Made by a program: the position numbers and the translations under genes. The notes under the pieces are model-generated. The model had not been told where the DNA came from. It made no database searches and was given only the letters and a program-made list of their open reading frames with translations. Source: Casimicrobium huifangae (lineage in GTDB: Bacteria > Pseudomonadota > Gammaproteobacteria > Burkholderiales > Casimicrobiaceae). From it: a DNA stretch of 64,000 nucleotides. The stretch is from NCBI RefSeq assembly GCF_009746125.1, contig NZ_CP041352.1, positions 1,453,847-1,517,846 of the forward strand. The letters are read 5' to 3'. Below, piece after piece: positions 1 through 9,587 of this stretch (the first letter of the stretch is position 1; the number at the start of each line of letters is the position of its first letter).

Positions 1-1
1 G

Positions 2-778
<777 letters not shown>

Positions 779-835
779 TCTCAATGCCCGCGTGGCGCCG
801 ACGCTTCACGATCAACTTTGTCTGTCAGCTAGCCC

Positions 836-2296
836 ATGAGCATCCAGCAGTTCATCCTAGATCATCACCTCAACGCCATGCGCATCAACGGCAAGCGCGT
901 CGGCGGTGATCGCACTGGCGAGCGCGCGATTGCCGTGCACAATCCGTACACCGAAGAGGTCATCGGCAACGTCCCGAAGGCGACACTGGAAGAGGTGCGC
1001 GCCGCCTTCAGTACCGGCCATGCTTACCGGTCGAAGCTCACGCGCTATGAGCGTGCTGCCATTCTCAACCGCGCCGCCGATATCGCAAATCGGCGCAAAG
1101 ACGAGGTGGCAGCCCTGATCTCCGCAGAAGCTGGCCTTTGCATGAAGGATGCGATTTACGAAGCGGGCCGCGTGAGTGACGTTTTCCTTTTCGGTGCCAA
1201 CGAGGTGCTGAAGGACGACGGGCAAGTCTTCAGTTGTGACCTGACGCACCACGGCAAGAAAAGGCGCGTCTATACGCAGCGCTCGCCTTTGCTCGGCGTG
1301 ATCACGGCGATCACGCCTTTCAATCACCCGATGAATCAGGTGGCGCACAAGGTGGTGCCGAGCGTCGCAACCAACAATCGCATGGTGTTGAAGCCCTCGG
1401 AGAAGGTACCGTTTTCCGCCATTCTGCTCGCTGACTTTCTTTACGAGGCGGGGCTGCCCCCCGAGATGCTGTCGGTCGTGACTGGCGATCCAAGGGAGAT
1501 TGCCGACGAACTGCTCACCAATGAGCACGTTGATCTGATCACCTTCACCGGTGGCGTGGCCATCGGCAAGTACATTGCAAACAAAGCCGGTTACCGTCGC
1601 ATGGTGCTTGAGCTTGGGGGCAACGATCCGATCATCGTGATGGAAGACGCCGATGTCGACGAAGCGTCCACGTTGGCGGTGCAAGGGTCATACAAAAACA
1701 GCGGACAGCGCTGCACGGCGATCAAGCGGATGCTGGTACATGAATCCGTCGCCGACGCATTTACCGAGCAGGTGGTGACCAAGACCAAGGCGTGGTCTTA
1801 CGGCGACCCGGCGGATACAAAAGTCGACATGGGCACCGTGATCGACGAGCCGGCGGCACGCCTGTTTGAGAGCCGTGTCAACGAAGCTGTAGCGCAGGGT
1901 GCGCGGCTGCTGGTGGGCAATGAGCGTCGCGGCGCACTTTACTCGCCCACGGTGATTGATCGCGTTGATCCCGCCATGACGGTCGCGCGAGAAGAAACCT
2001 TCGGTCCGGTGTCGCCGATCATCAAGTTCCGCAACATCGACGAGGCGATTCGTATTTCCAACGGCACGGCCTACGGTCTGTCGAGCGCTGTCTGTACCAA
2101 TCGCCTGGACTACATCACACGCTTCATCAGCGAACTGGACGTCGGCACGGTGAACGTGCGCGAAGTGCCCGGCTATCGTCTCGAATTGACGCCGTTCGGG
2201 GGAATCAAGGACTCCGGCCTTGGTTACAAGGAAGGCGTACAGGAAGCGATGAAGAGCTTTACCAACATCAAGACCTACTCTTTGCCCTGGGTGTAG
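836..2296 (+). CDS. phnY: phosphonoacetaldehyde dehydrogenase
   Basis: NAD(P)-dependent aldehyde dehydrogenase predicted to oxidise phosphonoacetaldehyde, from 2-aminoethylphosphonate transamination, to phosphonoacetate. At 486 residues it is full-length for the ALDH superfamily. The general-base Glu lies in LELGGNDP (about residue 259) and the catalytic Cys in NSGQRCTAIKR (about residue 293). The sequence alone gives only 'ALDH'; the substrate is assigned from its place between the phosphonoacetate hydrolase and the phosphonate-associated HD gene. The following gene starts 3 bp after the stop, so the two are almost certainly co-transcribed. A generic aldehyde dehydrogenase is the alternative. 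Confidence 0.87.
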   Translation: MSIQQFILDHHLNAMRINGKRVGGDRTGERAIAVHNPYTEEVIGNVPKATLEEVRAAFSTGHAYRSKLTRYERAAILNRAADIANRRKDEVAALISAEAGLCMKDAIYEAGRVSDVFLFGANEVLKDDGQVFSCDLTHHGKKRRVYTQRSPLLGVITAITPFNHPMNQVAHKVVPSVATNNRMVLKPSEKVPFSAILLADFLYEAGLPPEMLSVVTGDPREIADELLTNEHVDLITFTGGVAIGKYIANKAGYRRMVLELGGNDPIIVMEDADVDEASTLAVQGSYKNSGQRCTAIKRMLVHESVADAFTEQVVTKTKAWSYGDPADTKVDMGTVIDEPAARLFESRVNEAVAQGARLLVGNERRGALYSPTVIDRVDPAMTVAREETFGPVSPIIKFRNIDEAIRISNGTAYGLSSAVCTNRLDYITRFISELDVGTVNVREVPGYRLELTPFGGIKDSGLGYKEGVQEAMKSFTNIKTYSLPWV

Positions 2297-2299
2297 GCC

Positions 2300-2872
2300 G
2301 TGCTGACCATCGACGACATCGCCCGCCTGTTTGCCGAACGCGGACATGAGCAGTATTCCGGTGAACCGGTAACCCAGCTTGAGCACGCCTTGCAAACGGC
2401 TTTACAGGCCGAAGCGGAAGGCGCAGACGACGCGCTGGTGACCGCATCGCTGCTGCATGATCTCGGTCATTTGCTGCACGATCTGGGCGATACACCCAGC
2501 CTGCGCGGTGTTGATGACGTGCATCAGTACCGCGCGTTGCCCTTTCTGCGAGGTGTTTTCGAGGACCGTGTGCTTGACGGCATCAAACTGCACGTCGATG
2601 CCAAACGCTATCTGTGCGCAATCGACAGCGGTTACTACGCGGCACTTTCTGATGATTCGAAGCGCAGCCTTGCGTTGCAGGGCGGCGTATTCGCCGATGG
2701 TCAGGCGGCGGTGTTCATCGCGCAGGCGGGCGCGGCCGACGCTGTGCGTCTGCGCCGCTGGGACGACATGGCCAAGGTTGCCGGACTCGCGACGCCCTCG
2801 CTGGAGCACTTTCTGATGCGTGCCAGCCGCGTCGTGCAGGCAGACGCGGCGCCACGCGCCACCGGAGGATGA
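2300..2872 (+). CDS. phosphonate-operon HD-domain protein
   Basis: Small (190 aa) HD-superfamily protein of the type found in phosphonate degradation operons. The metal-binding HD motif is visible in SLLHDLGHLLHD around residues 50-61, with an upstream His in the EHALQTA helix. The family is related to PhnZ, a mixed-valent di-iron oxygenase that cleaves hydroxylated aminoethylphosphonate, but no PhnY*-type hydroxylase is visible here, so the reaction remains open. GTG start, 3 bp after the dehydrogenase stop. The stop overlaps the next gene's ATG (ATGA), which indicates translational coupling. Confidence 0.8.
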   Translation: MLTIDDIARLFAERGHEQYSGEPVTQLEHALQTALQAEAEGADDALVTASLLHDLGHLLHDLGDTPSLRGVDDVHQYRALPFLRGVFEDRVLDGIKLHVDAKRYLCAIDSGYYAALSDDSKRSLALQGGVFADGQAAVFIAQAGAADAVRLRRWDDMAKVAGLATPSLEHFLMRASRVVQADAAPRATGG

Positions 2873-3732
2873 CCGCGCCCGCCGCTGCACTCGTGCTGAC
2901 GTGGCCAGTCGTGCTCGTCGTTCTGTTCGGTGCCTTGTTGCATGCAAGCTGGAACGTACTGGTGAAATCCAGTACCGACAAGGCGCTCGATACGGCACTC
3001 ATTCACCTGCTCGGTTCGCTGATCGCACTGCCGTTGCTGCTGGTCGTCGGGCTACCGGGCACAGCATCGTGGCCTTACATCCTGGCGTCTGTAGTTATCC
3101 ACATTGGCTACTACATCGCTCTTACGGGCGCCTACAAACACGGTGATATGGGGCTTACCTATCCGTTGATGCGCGGCGTGGCTCCCATGCTGGTCGCGGT
3201 TTCCGCTGTGATGACGGTGGGTGAGTCGCTGGCGCCGATGGCTTGGGCAGGCGTGCTCGGCATCTGCGTTGGCGTACTGGTGCTCGGGCTGAGCCGACAC
3301 GCGCTGGACAATCGTCGGGCGACGCTGTTCGCGCTGGCCAACGCCGTGGTCATTGCGGTCTACACCGTGATTGACGCGCTGGGCGCACGCGCGTCGGGCA
3401 ACGCTGTCCAATATGTGGTTGCGCTGTTCGTTCTCGACGGTTGGCCGTTTGCGCTGCTGGTGCTGGCGCGACGCGGACGCGCGGCATGGCCGTATGCACG
3501 TGCACGCTGGCCGGTCGCGGCGGGCGGTGCGCTGGCGTCGCTGGGTTCCTACGGCATCGCGCTGTGGGCAATGACGCGTGCACCGGTTGCCACGGTGGCT
3601 GCACTGCGGGAGACCTCGGTGCTGTTCGCTGCACTGCTCGGTACCTGGTTGCTGAAGGAGCAATTCACGCCCCGTCGCGCGCTGGGGACTTGTGTGATCG
3701 TTGCGGGCGTGATGGCGCTTCGTCTGGCCTGA
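2869..3732 (+). CDS. DMT/EamA-family permease of the phosphonate operon
   Basis: Integral inner-membrane protein of 287 residues with about ten hydrophobic segments and two EamA-type halves (internal repeat GVLGICVGVLVLGLSR and GTCVIVAGVMALRL). It matches the putative membrane proteins repeatedly found in phosphonate-utilisation operons. A role in moving a phosphonate or a product of its breakdown is inferred from context only. The ATG overlaps the preceding HD gene's stop. The gene is followed directly by the left arm of a palindromic repeat that may end the operon. Confidence 0.82.
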   Translation: MTAPAAALVLTWPVVLVVLFGALLHASWNVLVKSSTDKALDTALIHLLGSLIALPLLLVVGLPGTASWPYILASVVIHIGYYIALTGAYKHGDMGLTYPLMRGVAPMLVAVSAVMTVGESLAPMAWAGVLGICVGVLVLGLSRHALDNRRATLFALANAVVIAVYTVIDALGARASGNAVQYVVALFVLDGWPFALLVLARRGRAAWPYARARWPVAAGGALASLGSYGIALWAMTRAPVATVAALRETSVLFAALLGTWLLKEQFTPRRALGTCVIVAGVMALRLA

Positions 3733-3834
3733 TTCCATTTCCAAATCAATGCGATGCGTCGTTGCTCCTCCTTGCCGTGCTAAAGCACCTTCTTCGTCGT
3801 CGCGCCTCGCCTCCTATTGATTTGGAAATGGAAT
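3732..3834. repeat. palindromic repeat bounded by perfect 19-bp inverted arms
   Basis: Two perfect 19-bp inverted arms, 3732-3750 (ATTCCATTTCCAAATCAAT) and 3816-3834, enclose 65 bp. Inside is a smaller hairpin, GTGCT-AA-AGCAC, near 3777-3788, flanked by an imperfect inverted pair (GCGATGCGTCG near 3751 against CGTCGCGCCTCGC near 3798). The left arm overlaps the last base of the permease stop codon. The internal GTTGCTCCTC / TCGTCGCGCCTCGC pattern resembles dispersed intergenic palindromes of beta- and gammaproteobacteria. It may act as a bidirectional terminator or as a non-autonomous mobile repeat. Confidence 0.75.
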
Positions 3835-3846
3835 GAGAGATTGAAA

Positions 3847-6258
3847 ATGTCTGCCTTGCCTACCCACGCAGAAGTCATCATCGTCGGCGGTGGCATCGCC
3901 GGCTGTTCAACCGCGTATCACCTTGCCAAGCTTGGCAAGCGCGACGTACTTCTGCTGGAGCAGGGCAAACTGACCTGCGGCACCACATGGCACGCGGCCG
4001 GGCTGATCGGGCAGATGCGGCCGAACCGCAACATGACGCAGATGAGCAAATACGGCATTGAGCTGTATTCCACGCTGGAGGCTGAGACACGGCTCGCCAC
4101 CGGCTGGAAGCAATGCGGCAGCGTCAACGTCGCCGCCACGCCGGAACGGCTGAAGGTACTCAAGAAGCAAATTGCATTGGCGAAAAGCTTCGGTGTGGAG
4201 GTGCACGAAATCTCGCGGGACGAAGTGTGCGCGCGGGTGCCGGTGATGCGCACCGATGACTTGACCGGTGCGATCTGGATTCCCGGCGACGGCAAGGCCA
4301 ATCCGGCTGACCTCGCGATGTCACTCGCCAAGGGCGCACGCAATTGCGGTGTACGCATTGTTGAGGGCATCGAGGTCACGGGCGTGCTCATCGAGCGAGG
4401 GCGAGCGGTGGGCGTGCGCACCGCGCAGGGCGACGTGCGCTGTGAAGTGCTGGTCAACTGCGCTGGGCAATGGGCGCGGCAGTTCGGGCGGCTGGCGGGC
4501 GTGAACGTGCCGCTGTATTCGGCGGAACACTTCTACATCGTCACCGGCAAGATTGACGGCGTGGGGCCGATGATGCCGGTGGTGCGCGACCCGGACGGTT
4601 TCATCTACTACAAGGAAGAAGTGGGTGGCTTGCTGATGGGGGGCTTCGAGCCGAAGGCGAAGCCGTGGAAGGTAGACCCGATTCCGGCTACCTTTCAATT
4701 CGAGCTGCTTGGCGAGGACTGGGATCAGTTCGAGATCCTGATGACCAATGCGATCCATCGCACGCCATGCCTCGAAACGGCCGAGATCAAGATGCTGCTC
4801 AACGGGCCGGAGAGCTTTACGCCCGATGGCAATTTCATCCTGGGTGAAGCGCCGGAACTGCGCAACTACTTTGTGGCTGCGGGTTTCAATTCGGCGGGTA
4901 TCGCCAATTCCGGCGGCGCCGGGCGGCTGATTGCAGAGTGGATTGTCGGTGGCGAACCTCCCGGCGACTTGTGGGACGTCGACATCCGACGGTTTGGCAG
5001 CTTCACCGGCAATCGCCGCGCCCTGTTCGACCGCACGGCCGAGACGCTCGGCCTGCACTACGCCATGCGCTGGCCGAGGCAGGAGCTGGAAACCGCGCGG
5101 CCGCTGCGCACCTCGCCGCTGTATGACCTGCTGGTAGCGAAGAACGCGGAATTTGGCAGCCGGAACGGCTGGGAACGCGCCAACTACTTCAAGCCCCCGG
5201 GTGCTGCTCGCCCGGACTACACGCTCGGCAGGCCTGGCTGGTTGCCGTGGATGATGGAGGAGCAGCGCGCCACCCGCGAAGCGGTGGCAATCTACGACCA
5301 GACCTCGTTCTCGAAACTGCTCCTGCAGGGGCGTGATGCGCTGGCGGTGTTGCAGCGGCTCTGCGCCAACGAGGTCGATGTATCGGTGGACCGCATGGTC
5401 TACACCGCGATGCTCAACGCGCGTGGCGGCTTTGAGAGCGACATCACGGTGGTCCGCCTCGCGGCAGAGCGTTTCCTGATCATCACTGGCTCAGCACAAA
5501 CGACGCGCGATTTCGACTGGATTTCACGGCATATCGGCGAGGGCGAGTTCGCCGTGTTGACCGATGTAACCACGCAATACGCCGTGCTATCGCTCATGGG
5601 GCCGAACGCACAGGCATTGCTGGCGAGGGTCAGTCCGGACGACCTGTCACCGGCGGCGCTCAAGTTCTCGTGGACGCGCGAGATTGATGTCGGCTTCGCG
5701 CGCGTACGTGCCGCGCGCATGAGCTATGTCGGTGGGCCAGGGTACGAACTGTACGTCCCGATTGAAATGGCACGCCACGTGTATCTTGCACTGCGCGAGG
5801 CCGGCGCCGATCTGGGTTTGCGCGACGCCGGATATTACGCGCTCGATGCGCTGCGCGTCGAACAGGGGCGTCGCGCCTGGGGCGCTGAGCTCGGCCCTGA
5901 CGAGACGCCGTGGGAAGCGGGTCTGTCGTATGCAGTGAAGCTTGATCGTGAAGTGGACTTCATTGGCAAAGCCGCGCTGCTCGCAGCGCGGGGAAAACCG
6001 CTGCGCAAGAAACTGGTGACGCTGGTACTTGATTCGCCCGAACCTTACGCTTGGGGGGGCGAATCGATCCTGCTCAATGGCGAAACGGTGGGTGAACTGT
6101 CGTCAGTTGGCTGGAGCCCGCTGGCCGGCGCCTGCGTGGCACTGGGCTACGTCCGCGGCGCGGGCGCGAACCAGCCGCACGACGGCACCAGCGCTGCCAT
6201 CGAGTTGTGGGGTGAAACCGCAGCGGTGAAGCTATATGATCGGTGGCCGGTGAAATGA
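3847..6258 (+). CDS. FAD-dependent oxidoreductase fused to GcvT (dimethylglycine/sarcosine dehydrogenase-like)
   Basis: Two-part enzyme of 803 residues. The N-terminal half is a DAO-type FAD domain with the dinucleotide motif [16 protein letters not shown] near residues 10-25, an FAO_M-like middle around 370-430, and a C-terminal aminomethyltransferase (GCV_T plus GCV_T_C) domain from about 430 onward. Relatives oxidatively demethylate N-methyl amino acids such as dimethylglycine or sarcosine and pass the one-carbon unit to tetrahydrofolate. I chose ATG 3847 because an upstream in-frame start would lie inside the repeat arm. Downstream of a phosphonate operon, an N-methylated aminophosphonate is a possible substrate, but this is speculation. 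Confidence 0.85.
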   Translation: MSALPTHAEVIIVGGGIAGCSTAYHLAKLGKRDVLLLEQGKLTCGTTWHAAGLIGQMRPNRNMTQMSKYGIELYSTLEAETRLATGWKQCGSVNVAATPERLKVLKKQIALAKSFGVEVHEISRDEVCARVPVMRTDDLTGAIWIPGDGKANPADLAMSLAKGARNCGVRIVEGIEVTGVLIERGRAVGVRTAQGDVRCEVLVNCAGQWARQFGRLAGVNVPLYSAEHFYIVTGKIDGVGPMMPVVRDPDGFIYYKEEVGGLLMGGFEPKAKPWKVDPIPATFQFELLGEDWDQFEILMTNAIHRTPCLETAEIKMLLNGPESFTPDGNFILGEAPELRNYFVAAGFNSAGIANSGGAGRLIAEWIVGGEPPGDLWDVDIRRFGSFTGNRRALFDRTAETLGLHYAMRWPRQELETARPLRTSPLYDLLVAKNAEFGSRNGWERANYFKPPGAARPDYTLGRPGWLPWMMEEQRATREAVAIYDQTSFSKLLLQGRDALAVLQRLCANEVDVSVDRMVYTAMLNARGGFESDITVVRLAAERFLIITGSAQTTRDFDWISRHIGEGEFAVLTDVTTQYAVLSLMGPNAQALLARVSPDDLSPAALKFSWTREIDVGFARVRAARMSYVGGPGYELYVPIEMARHVYLALREAGADLGLRDAGYYALDALRVEQGRRAWGAELGPDETPWEAGLSYAVKLDREVDFIGKAALLAARGKPLRKKLVTLVLDSPEPYAWGGESILLNGETVGELSSVGWSPLAGACVALGYVRGAGANQPHDGTSAAIELWGETAAVKLYDRWPVK

Positions 6259-6270
6259 CATTGCCTGACC

Positions 6271-7065
6271 ATGCTGCAATCCGCTCCCGACTGGGTGCAC
6301 AAACTTCGCGCCGAAGCCAATCAGCCCCCACTGCGTGAACGCGTGCCGCTGTCGTGGGGCGGTGTTGAGATTGGCAACGCCGAGGCAAAGATCCTGCGCC
6401 AGATTGCGCACACCTTCAGCTTCCAGAACGTGTCACCGTTGCGCGATACCACCAATGGCTGGATCGTCGATGGCCACCTCACCGAGAGTCTCGCCCGCAT
6501 TGCGCTGGCCATGCGCGACCTCGGCTTTACGCATGTCTGGCGCAACGAGCAATTGCCGGTGTATGACGTGCGCGGCCACCAGCTCGGCAGCATTGAGCGT
6601 GCAGCGGTGCGCTCGCTTGGCTTGCGCACGCGTGCCGTGCATCTGGTGGGTGAGACGTCCGACGGCCACTTCTGGGTGCAGCAGCGTGCGCTGAACAAGG
6701 CGAACGACCCGGGCCAATGGGACACGCTGATGGGCGGCATGGTGACGGCCATCGATACACCTGAAAGCGCGCTGGAACGTGAAACCTGGGAGGAAGCAGG
6801 TTTCCGTCTCGATGAGCTGTTCAGCGTGACCTGGGGCGGTGTTGTGCATGTACACAAGCCTACGTCGGACGGCGCCAGCGGCTACATCAGCGAGCGCATT
6901 GACTGGTACCGCGCCACCGTGCCCAATGATCGCGAACCAAAGAATCAGGACGGCGAGGTCGAGCGCTTCGCCAAAGTGCCGCGAGAATCGATGATCGCGG
7001 GTATCAATGCTGGCAAGTTCACGCTTGAGGCAGGACTGGTGATCGCGGCGTCGCTAGGGTATTGA
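6271..7065 (+). CDS. NUDIX hydrolase with DUF4743-type N-terminal domain
   Basis: NUDIX pyrophosphatase of 264 residues. The Nudix box is complete: GGMVTAIDTP followed by ALERETWEEAG, with the REXXEEXG core near residues 168-180. The first 130 residues match the N-terminal extension found in plant and bacterial Nudix proteins related to thiamine-pyrophosphokinase-like and TDP-damage hydrolases, so the substrate may be a nucleotide or an oxidised thiamine diphosphate. It starts 12 bp after the FAD/GcvT gene and may be co-transcribed with it. The substrate cannot be set from sequence. Confidence 0.85.
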   Translation: MLQSAPDWVHKLRAEANQPPLRERVPLSWGGVEIGNAEAKILRQIAHTFSFQNVSPLRDTTNGWIVDGHLTESLARIALAMRDLGFTHVWRNEQLPVYDVRGHQLGSIERAAVRSLGLRTRAVHLVGETSDGHFWVQQRALNKANDPGQWDTLMGGMVTAIDTPESALERETWEEAGFRLDELFSVTWGGVVHVHKPTSDGASGYISERIDWYRATVPNDREPKNQDGEVERFAKVPRESMIAGINAGKFTLEAGLVIAASLGY

Positions 7066-7118
7066 GCCGGCACGAGTTTGCGTTCTCGGTAGCGCAAGGA
7101 AAGTCGTCTGGAGGATCC

Positions 7119-8228
7119 ATGAAGAAGATTGCTGCATTTTTCGGTGTCATCTCGCTGGCATTGGTTGCCTACCTCTCGCTGTGGCCGGTACCGGTCGAGC
7201 CGATGGTGTGGAGCGCCCCTGTTGCCCCGGGTTACGTTGGGCCTCATGCCGTCAACACGAAGCTCGCCAACCTGAACATGATCTCGCTTGGCAAAGAAGA
7301 GGGGCCGGAGCACATCGCTATCGGTCGCGATGGCAAACTCTATGCGGCTGTGGTCAGCGGCAACATCCTGCGCATGAATCCCGACGGCACGGCGCAGGAG
7401 GTGTTCGTGAACACCGGTGGCCGGGTGCTGGGCTTCGATTTTGATGCCGCCGGCAACCTGATTGCAGCCGACGCCATGAAGGGTTTGCTGTCGATCGCAT
7501 CTGATCGCCAGATCACTGCGCTCACTGACAAAGTCGGTGGTGACCCGATTCGCTACGCTGATGCGGTGGTGGTCGCGGCCAACGGAAAAATGTATTTCAC
7601 CGACGCCTCGACGCGTTTTGCACCGAGCCAGTGGGGTGGCACCTTTGAGGCGAGCGTGCTCGATATTCTCGAGCAGCAGGCGACCGGTCGAGTGCTCGAA
7701 TATGACCCGGCGACGCGCGGTACTCGTGTGGTGGCACGCGGGCTGGCATTCGCCAATGGCATCGCCCTGTCGAAGGATGAGCAGACGCTGTTCGTCAATG
7801 AGACTGGCAAGTACCGGGTGTGGAAGATAGCTGTCACGGTTGCAAATCTGGACTTGTCGCGCGGCGCGGCTGCATCGGGCGCGACCGTGCTGTTCGACAA
7901 TTTGCCAGGTTACCCGGACAACCTGATGCGCGGTCTCGAAGGCAAGATCTGGCTGGGCTTTGCCAAGCCGCGCAACCCCAAGATCGACAACATGGCCGAC
8001 AAGCCGTTCCTGCGCAAACTCACGTTGCGCTTGCCGCGGGCCCTGTGGCCAGTGCCAAAGGCCTATGGCCACGTAATGGCGTTTACCGAGGATGGCAAGG
8101 TCGTTGCCGACTTGCAGGATCCGACCGGCGCTTATCCCGAAACCACGGCGATCACCGAAACGGCCGATCGCTGGTATGTGCAGAGTCTGCATGCCAAGGG
8201 TCTGGGCTGGTTGCCGCGGCAGCAATGA
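7119..8228 (+). CDS. SMP-30/strictosidine-synthase-like beta-propeller protein
   Basis: Protein of 369 residues beginning with a hydrophobic N-terminal segment (FFGVISLALVAYLSLW), either a signal anchor or an uncleaved signal, so it likely acts at the periplasmic face. The rest has the beta-propeller pattern of the gluconolactonase/strictosidine synthase family: EHIAIGRDGKLYAAV near 60, ADAVVVAANGKMYFTDAST near 150, FANGIALSKDEQTLFVNET near 210. Start chosen at ATG 7119 because TGGAGGA precedes it at good spacing; a longer upstream frame would overlap the NUDIX gene. Lactonase activity is possible but no specific substrate is indicated. Confidence 0.78.
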   Translation: MKKIAAFFGVISLALVAYLSLWPVPVEPMVWSAPVAPGYVGPHAVNTKLANLNMISLGKEEGPEHIAIGRDGKLYAAVVSGNILRMNPDGTAQEVFVNTGGRVLGFDFDAAGNLIAADAMKGLLSIASDRQITALTDKVGGDPIRYADAVVVAANGKMYFTDASTRFAPSQWGGTFEASVLDILEQQATGRVLEYDPATRGTRVVARGLAFANGIALSKDEQTLFVNETGKYRVWKIAVTVANLDLSRGAAASGATVLFDNLPGYPDNLMRGLEGKIWLGFAKPRNPKIDNMADKPFLRKLTLRLPRALWPVPKAYGHVMAFTEDGKVVADLQDPTGAYPETTAITETADRWYVQSLHAKGLGWLPRQQ

Positions 8229-8259
8229 ACCAGGGTGAGCAGGCCCTAGCCCAAAGCCT

Positions 8260-8787
8260 TCACATCTGCAGCACGACGCCTGCCAGCGCGCCAAAGGCAA
8301 TCATCCACAGCGGATGCCACTTGGTGAGCATGTAGACGGCGAATGAGATGCCGGCGAGCACCCAGGCGCGCCAGTCGGGGAAGCCGCGCATCAGCAGCAT
8401 GCAGCCAGCAAACATCAGCCCGACCGTGACAGGTGCCAGCCCGCGCAGCACGATCTCGCGCCATGGGTTGGCCTGCAGGCGGGCGAACATCCGGGTGGTG
8501 ATGACCATGAGCACAAAGGGCACGAAACTGATGCCACCCAGTGCAGTGAGTGCGCCGGGGATGCCGGCGACGTGATAGCCAAACAGCGCGATGTAGAGGA
8601 TGTTGGGCCCCGGTGCCACCTGAGCCAGCGCGATGTAGCCGGCGAATTCGGTGGTTGTCATCAGACCGCGGCCTTCGACGAAGAAGCGGTGCATGTCCGG
8701 GATCAGCGGGATGGTGCCACCAATGCACAGGAACGACAGCGACAGATACAGCAGCAGGATGTCGAGCAGTTGGTCGCTGTTTTTCAC
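8260..8787 (-). CDS. chrA: chromate transporter, second half-size subunit
   Basis: CHR-family membrane protein of about 175 residues, one half of a split ChrA. It shows the family signature GGTIPLIPDMH near residue 22 and ALAQVAPGPNILYIALFG near 50, followed by four to five hydrophobic segments. ChrA proteins export chromate (or sulfate) from the cytoplasm. The start is taken as GTG 8787, 10 bp after the stop of the sister gene; no ATG lies nearby. The gene converges on the SMP-30 gene. Two-gene chromate transporters of this kind are common in proteobacteria; other anions are possible. Confidence 0.82.
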   Translation of the reverse strand: MKNSDQLLDILLLYLSLSFLCIGGTIPLIPDMHRFFVEGRGLMTTTEFAGYIALAQVAPGPNILYIALFGYHVAGIPGALTALGGISFVPFVLMVITTRMFARLQANPWREIVLRGLAPVTVGLMFAGCMLLMRGFPDWRAWVLAGISFAVYMLTKWHPLWMIAFGALAGVVLQM

Positions 8788-8797
8788 AATAGCTATC

Positions 8798-9400
8798 TCA
8801 CAGTCGCCCGCGCTTTGACAGCACCACACCGACAGCACCGCAGACCAGCAGCACCAGCGCCATGTGCCAGTGCGCGAAGAATGCCAGCGCCGCCGACGCC
8901 ACACAGAGTGCAATGCCAAGTGGTCGCCGCCAGAAGCCGCCACCCATCTTGAGCGACATGTAAAGCAGGTAGGCTGTAGCGGTAGCCGCCATGCCGGTCA
9001 TTGCCGAGCGCACCGCCGGCAGATGCGCAAAGCTGTGATAGACAGCGTTGAGCGCGAGCAGGATGGCAAGAGGCACGCCGACGATGCCGACGAATGCGAT
9101 CAGCGCGCCGACGATGCCGTGATAGCGGGTGCCGACAAACACTGCCAGATTGACCATGTTCGGCCCTGGTACCGCCTGGCAAACGGTCACGATCTCGGTG
9201 AACTCTTTTGACGAGATCCACTTGCGATCCTCAACCAGGATACGCCTTCCCCAGGGCAGCGCACCACCAAAGGCACTGACGCCAATCTGCAGGAAGGCGA
9301 GGAACATGGCCCAGCGGTCGGGGACGAACGCAGGGCCGGGAATCGGGGATGGAGGCACGCCGACAGGCGGATGGCCAGGCGGCTGATCGGGCGAACTCAT
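8798..9400 (-). CDS. chrA: chromate transporter, first half-size subunit
   Basis: CHR-family membrane protein of 200 residues, partner of the gene 10 bp downstream. After a Pro-rich N-terminus it has the CHR signature GVSAFGGALPWGRRILVED near residues 40-58 and CQAVPGPNMVNLAVFVG near 75, then several membrane segments. Together the two genes make a heterodimeric short-chain ChrA that would export chromate. ATG 9400 (MSSPDQ) is preferred because the upstream extension is low in family similarity. No ChrB-type regulator lies nearby. Confidence 0.82.
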   Translation of the reverse strand: MSSPDQPPGHPPVGVPPSPIPGPAFVPDRWAMFLAFLQIGVSAFGGALPWGRRILVEDRKWISSKEFTEIVTVCQAVPGPNMVNLAVFVGTRYHGIVGALIAFVGIVGVPLAILLALNAVYHSFAHLPAVRSAMTGMAATATAYLLYMSLKMGGGFWRRPLGIALCVASAALAFFAHWHMALVLLVCGAVGVVLSKRGRL

Positions 9401-9481
9401 TGCAATTGATGCTAGCGCAGGGCCTGCGCTGGCCGCCGTCAGGTTGCTGGCAGGTCGGTTCGCAAGCGAGTTACGCCGCAG

Positions 9482-9514
9482 CAAAAAGAAAAACGCCTGC
9501 AGAAGCTGCAGGCG
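9482..9514 (-). terminator. rho-independent terminator of the DUF5666 gene
   Basis: Read on the minus strand, a perfect 9-bp stem (CGCCTGCAG / CTGCAGGCG, 9494-9514) with a 3-nt loop is followed by TTTTTCTTTTTGC. It lies 74 bp past the stop codon of the minus-strand gene ending at 9588. Confidence 0.85.
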
Positions 9515-9587
9515 CGAAGGAGAGGAGGGGTCGTTTGTTCAGCAGCTAGCGCATGGCACGGCCGCTATTTGACCGGGCGTTGAACGA

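Noticed and set aside
6945-8300. 451-codon open frame on the minus strand over the SMP-30-like gene
   Set aside because: Antisense shadow in high-GC DNA: His/Arg/Gln-rich translation with no domain, fully opposite a gene with a signal segment, ribosome-binding site and propeller motifs.
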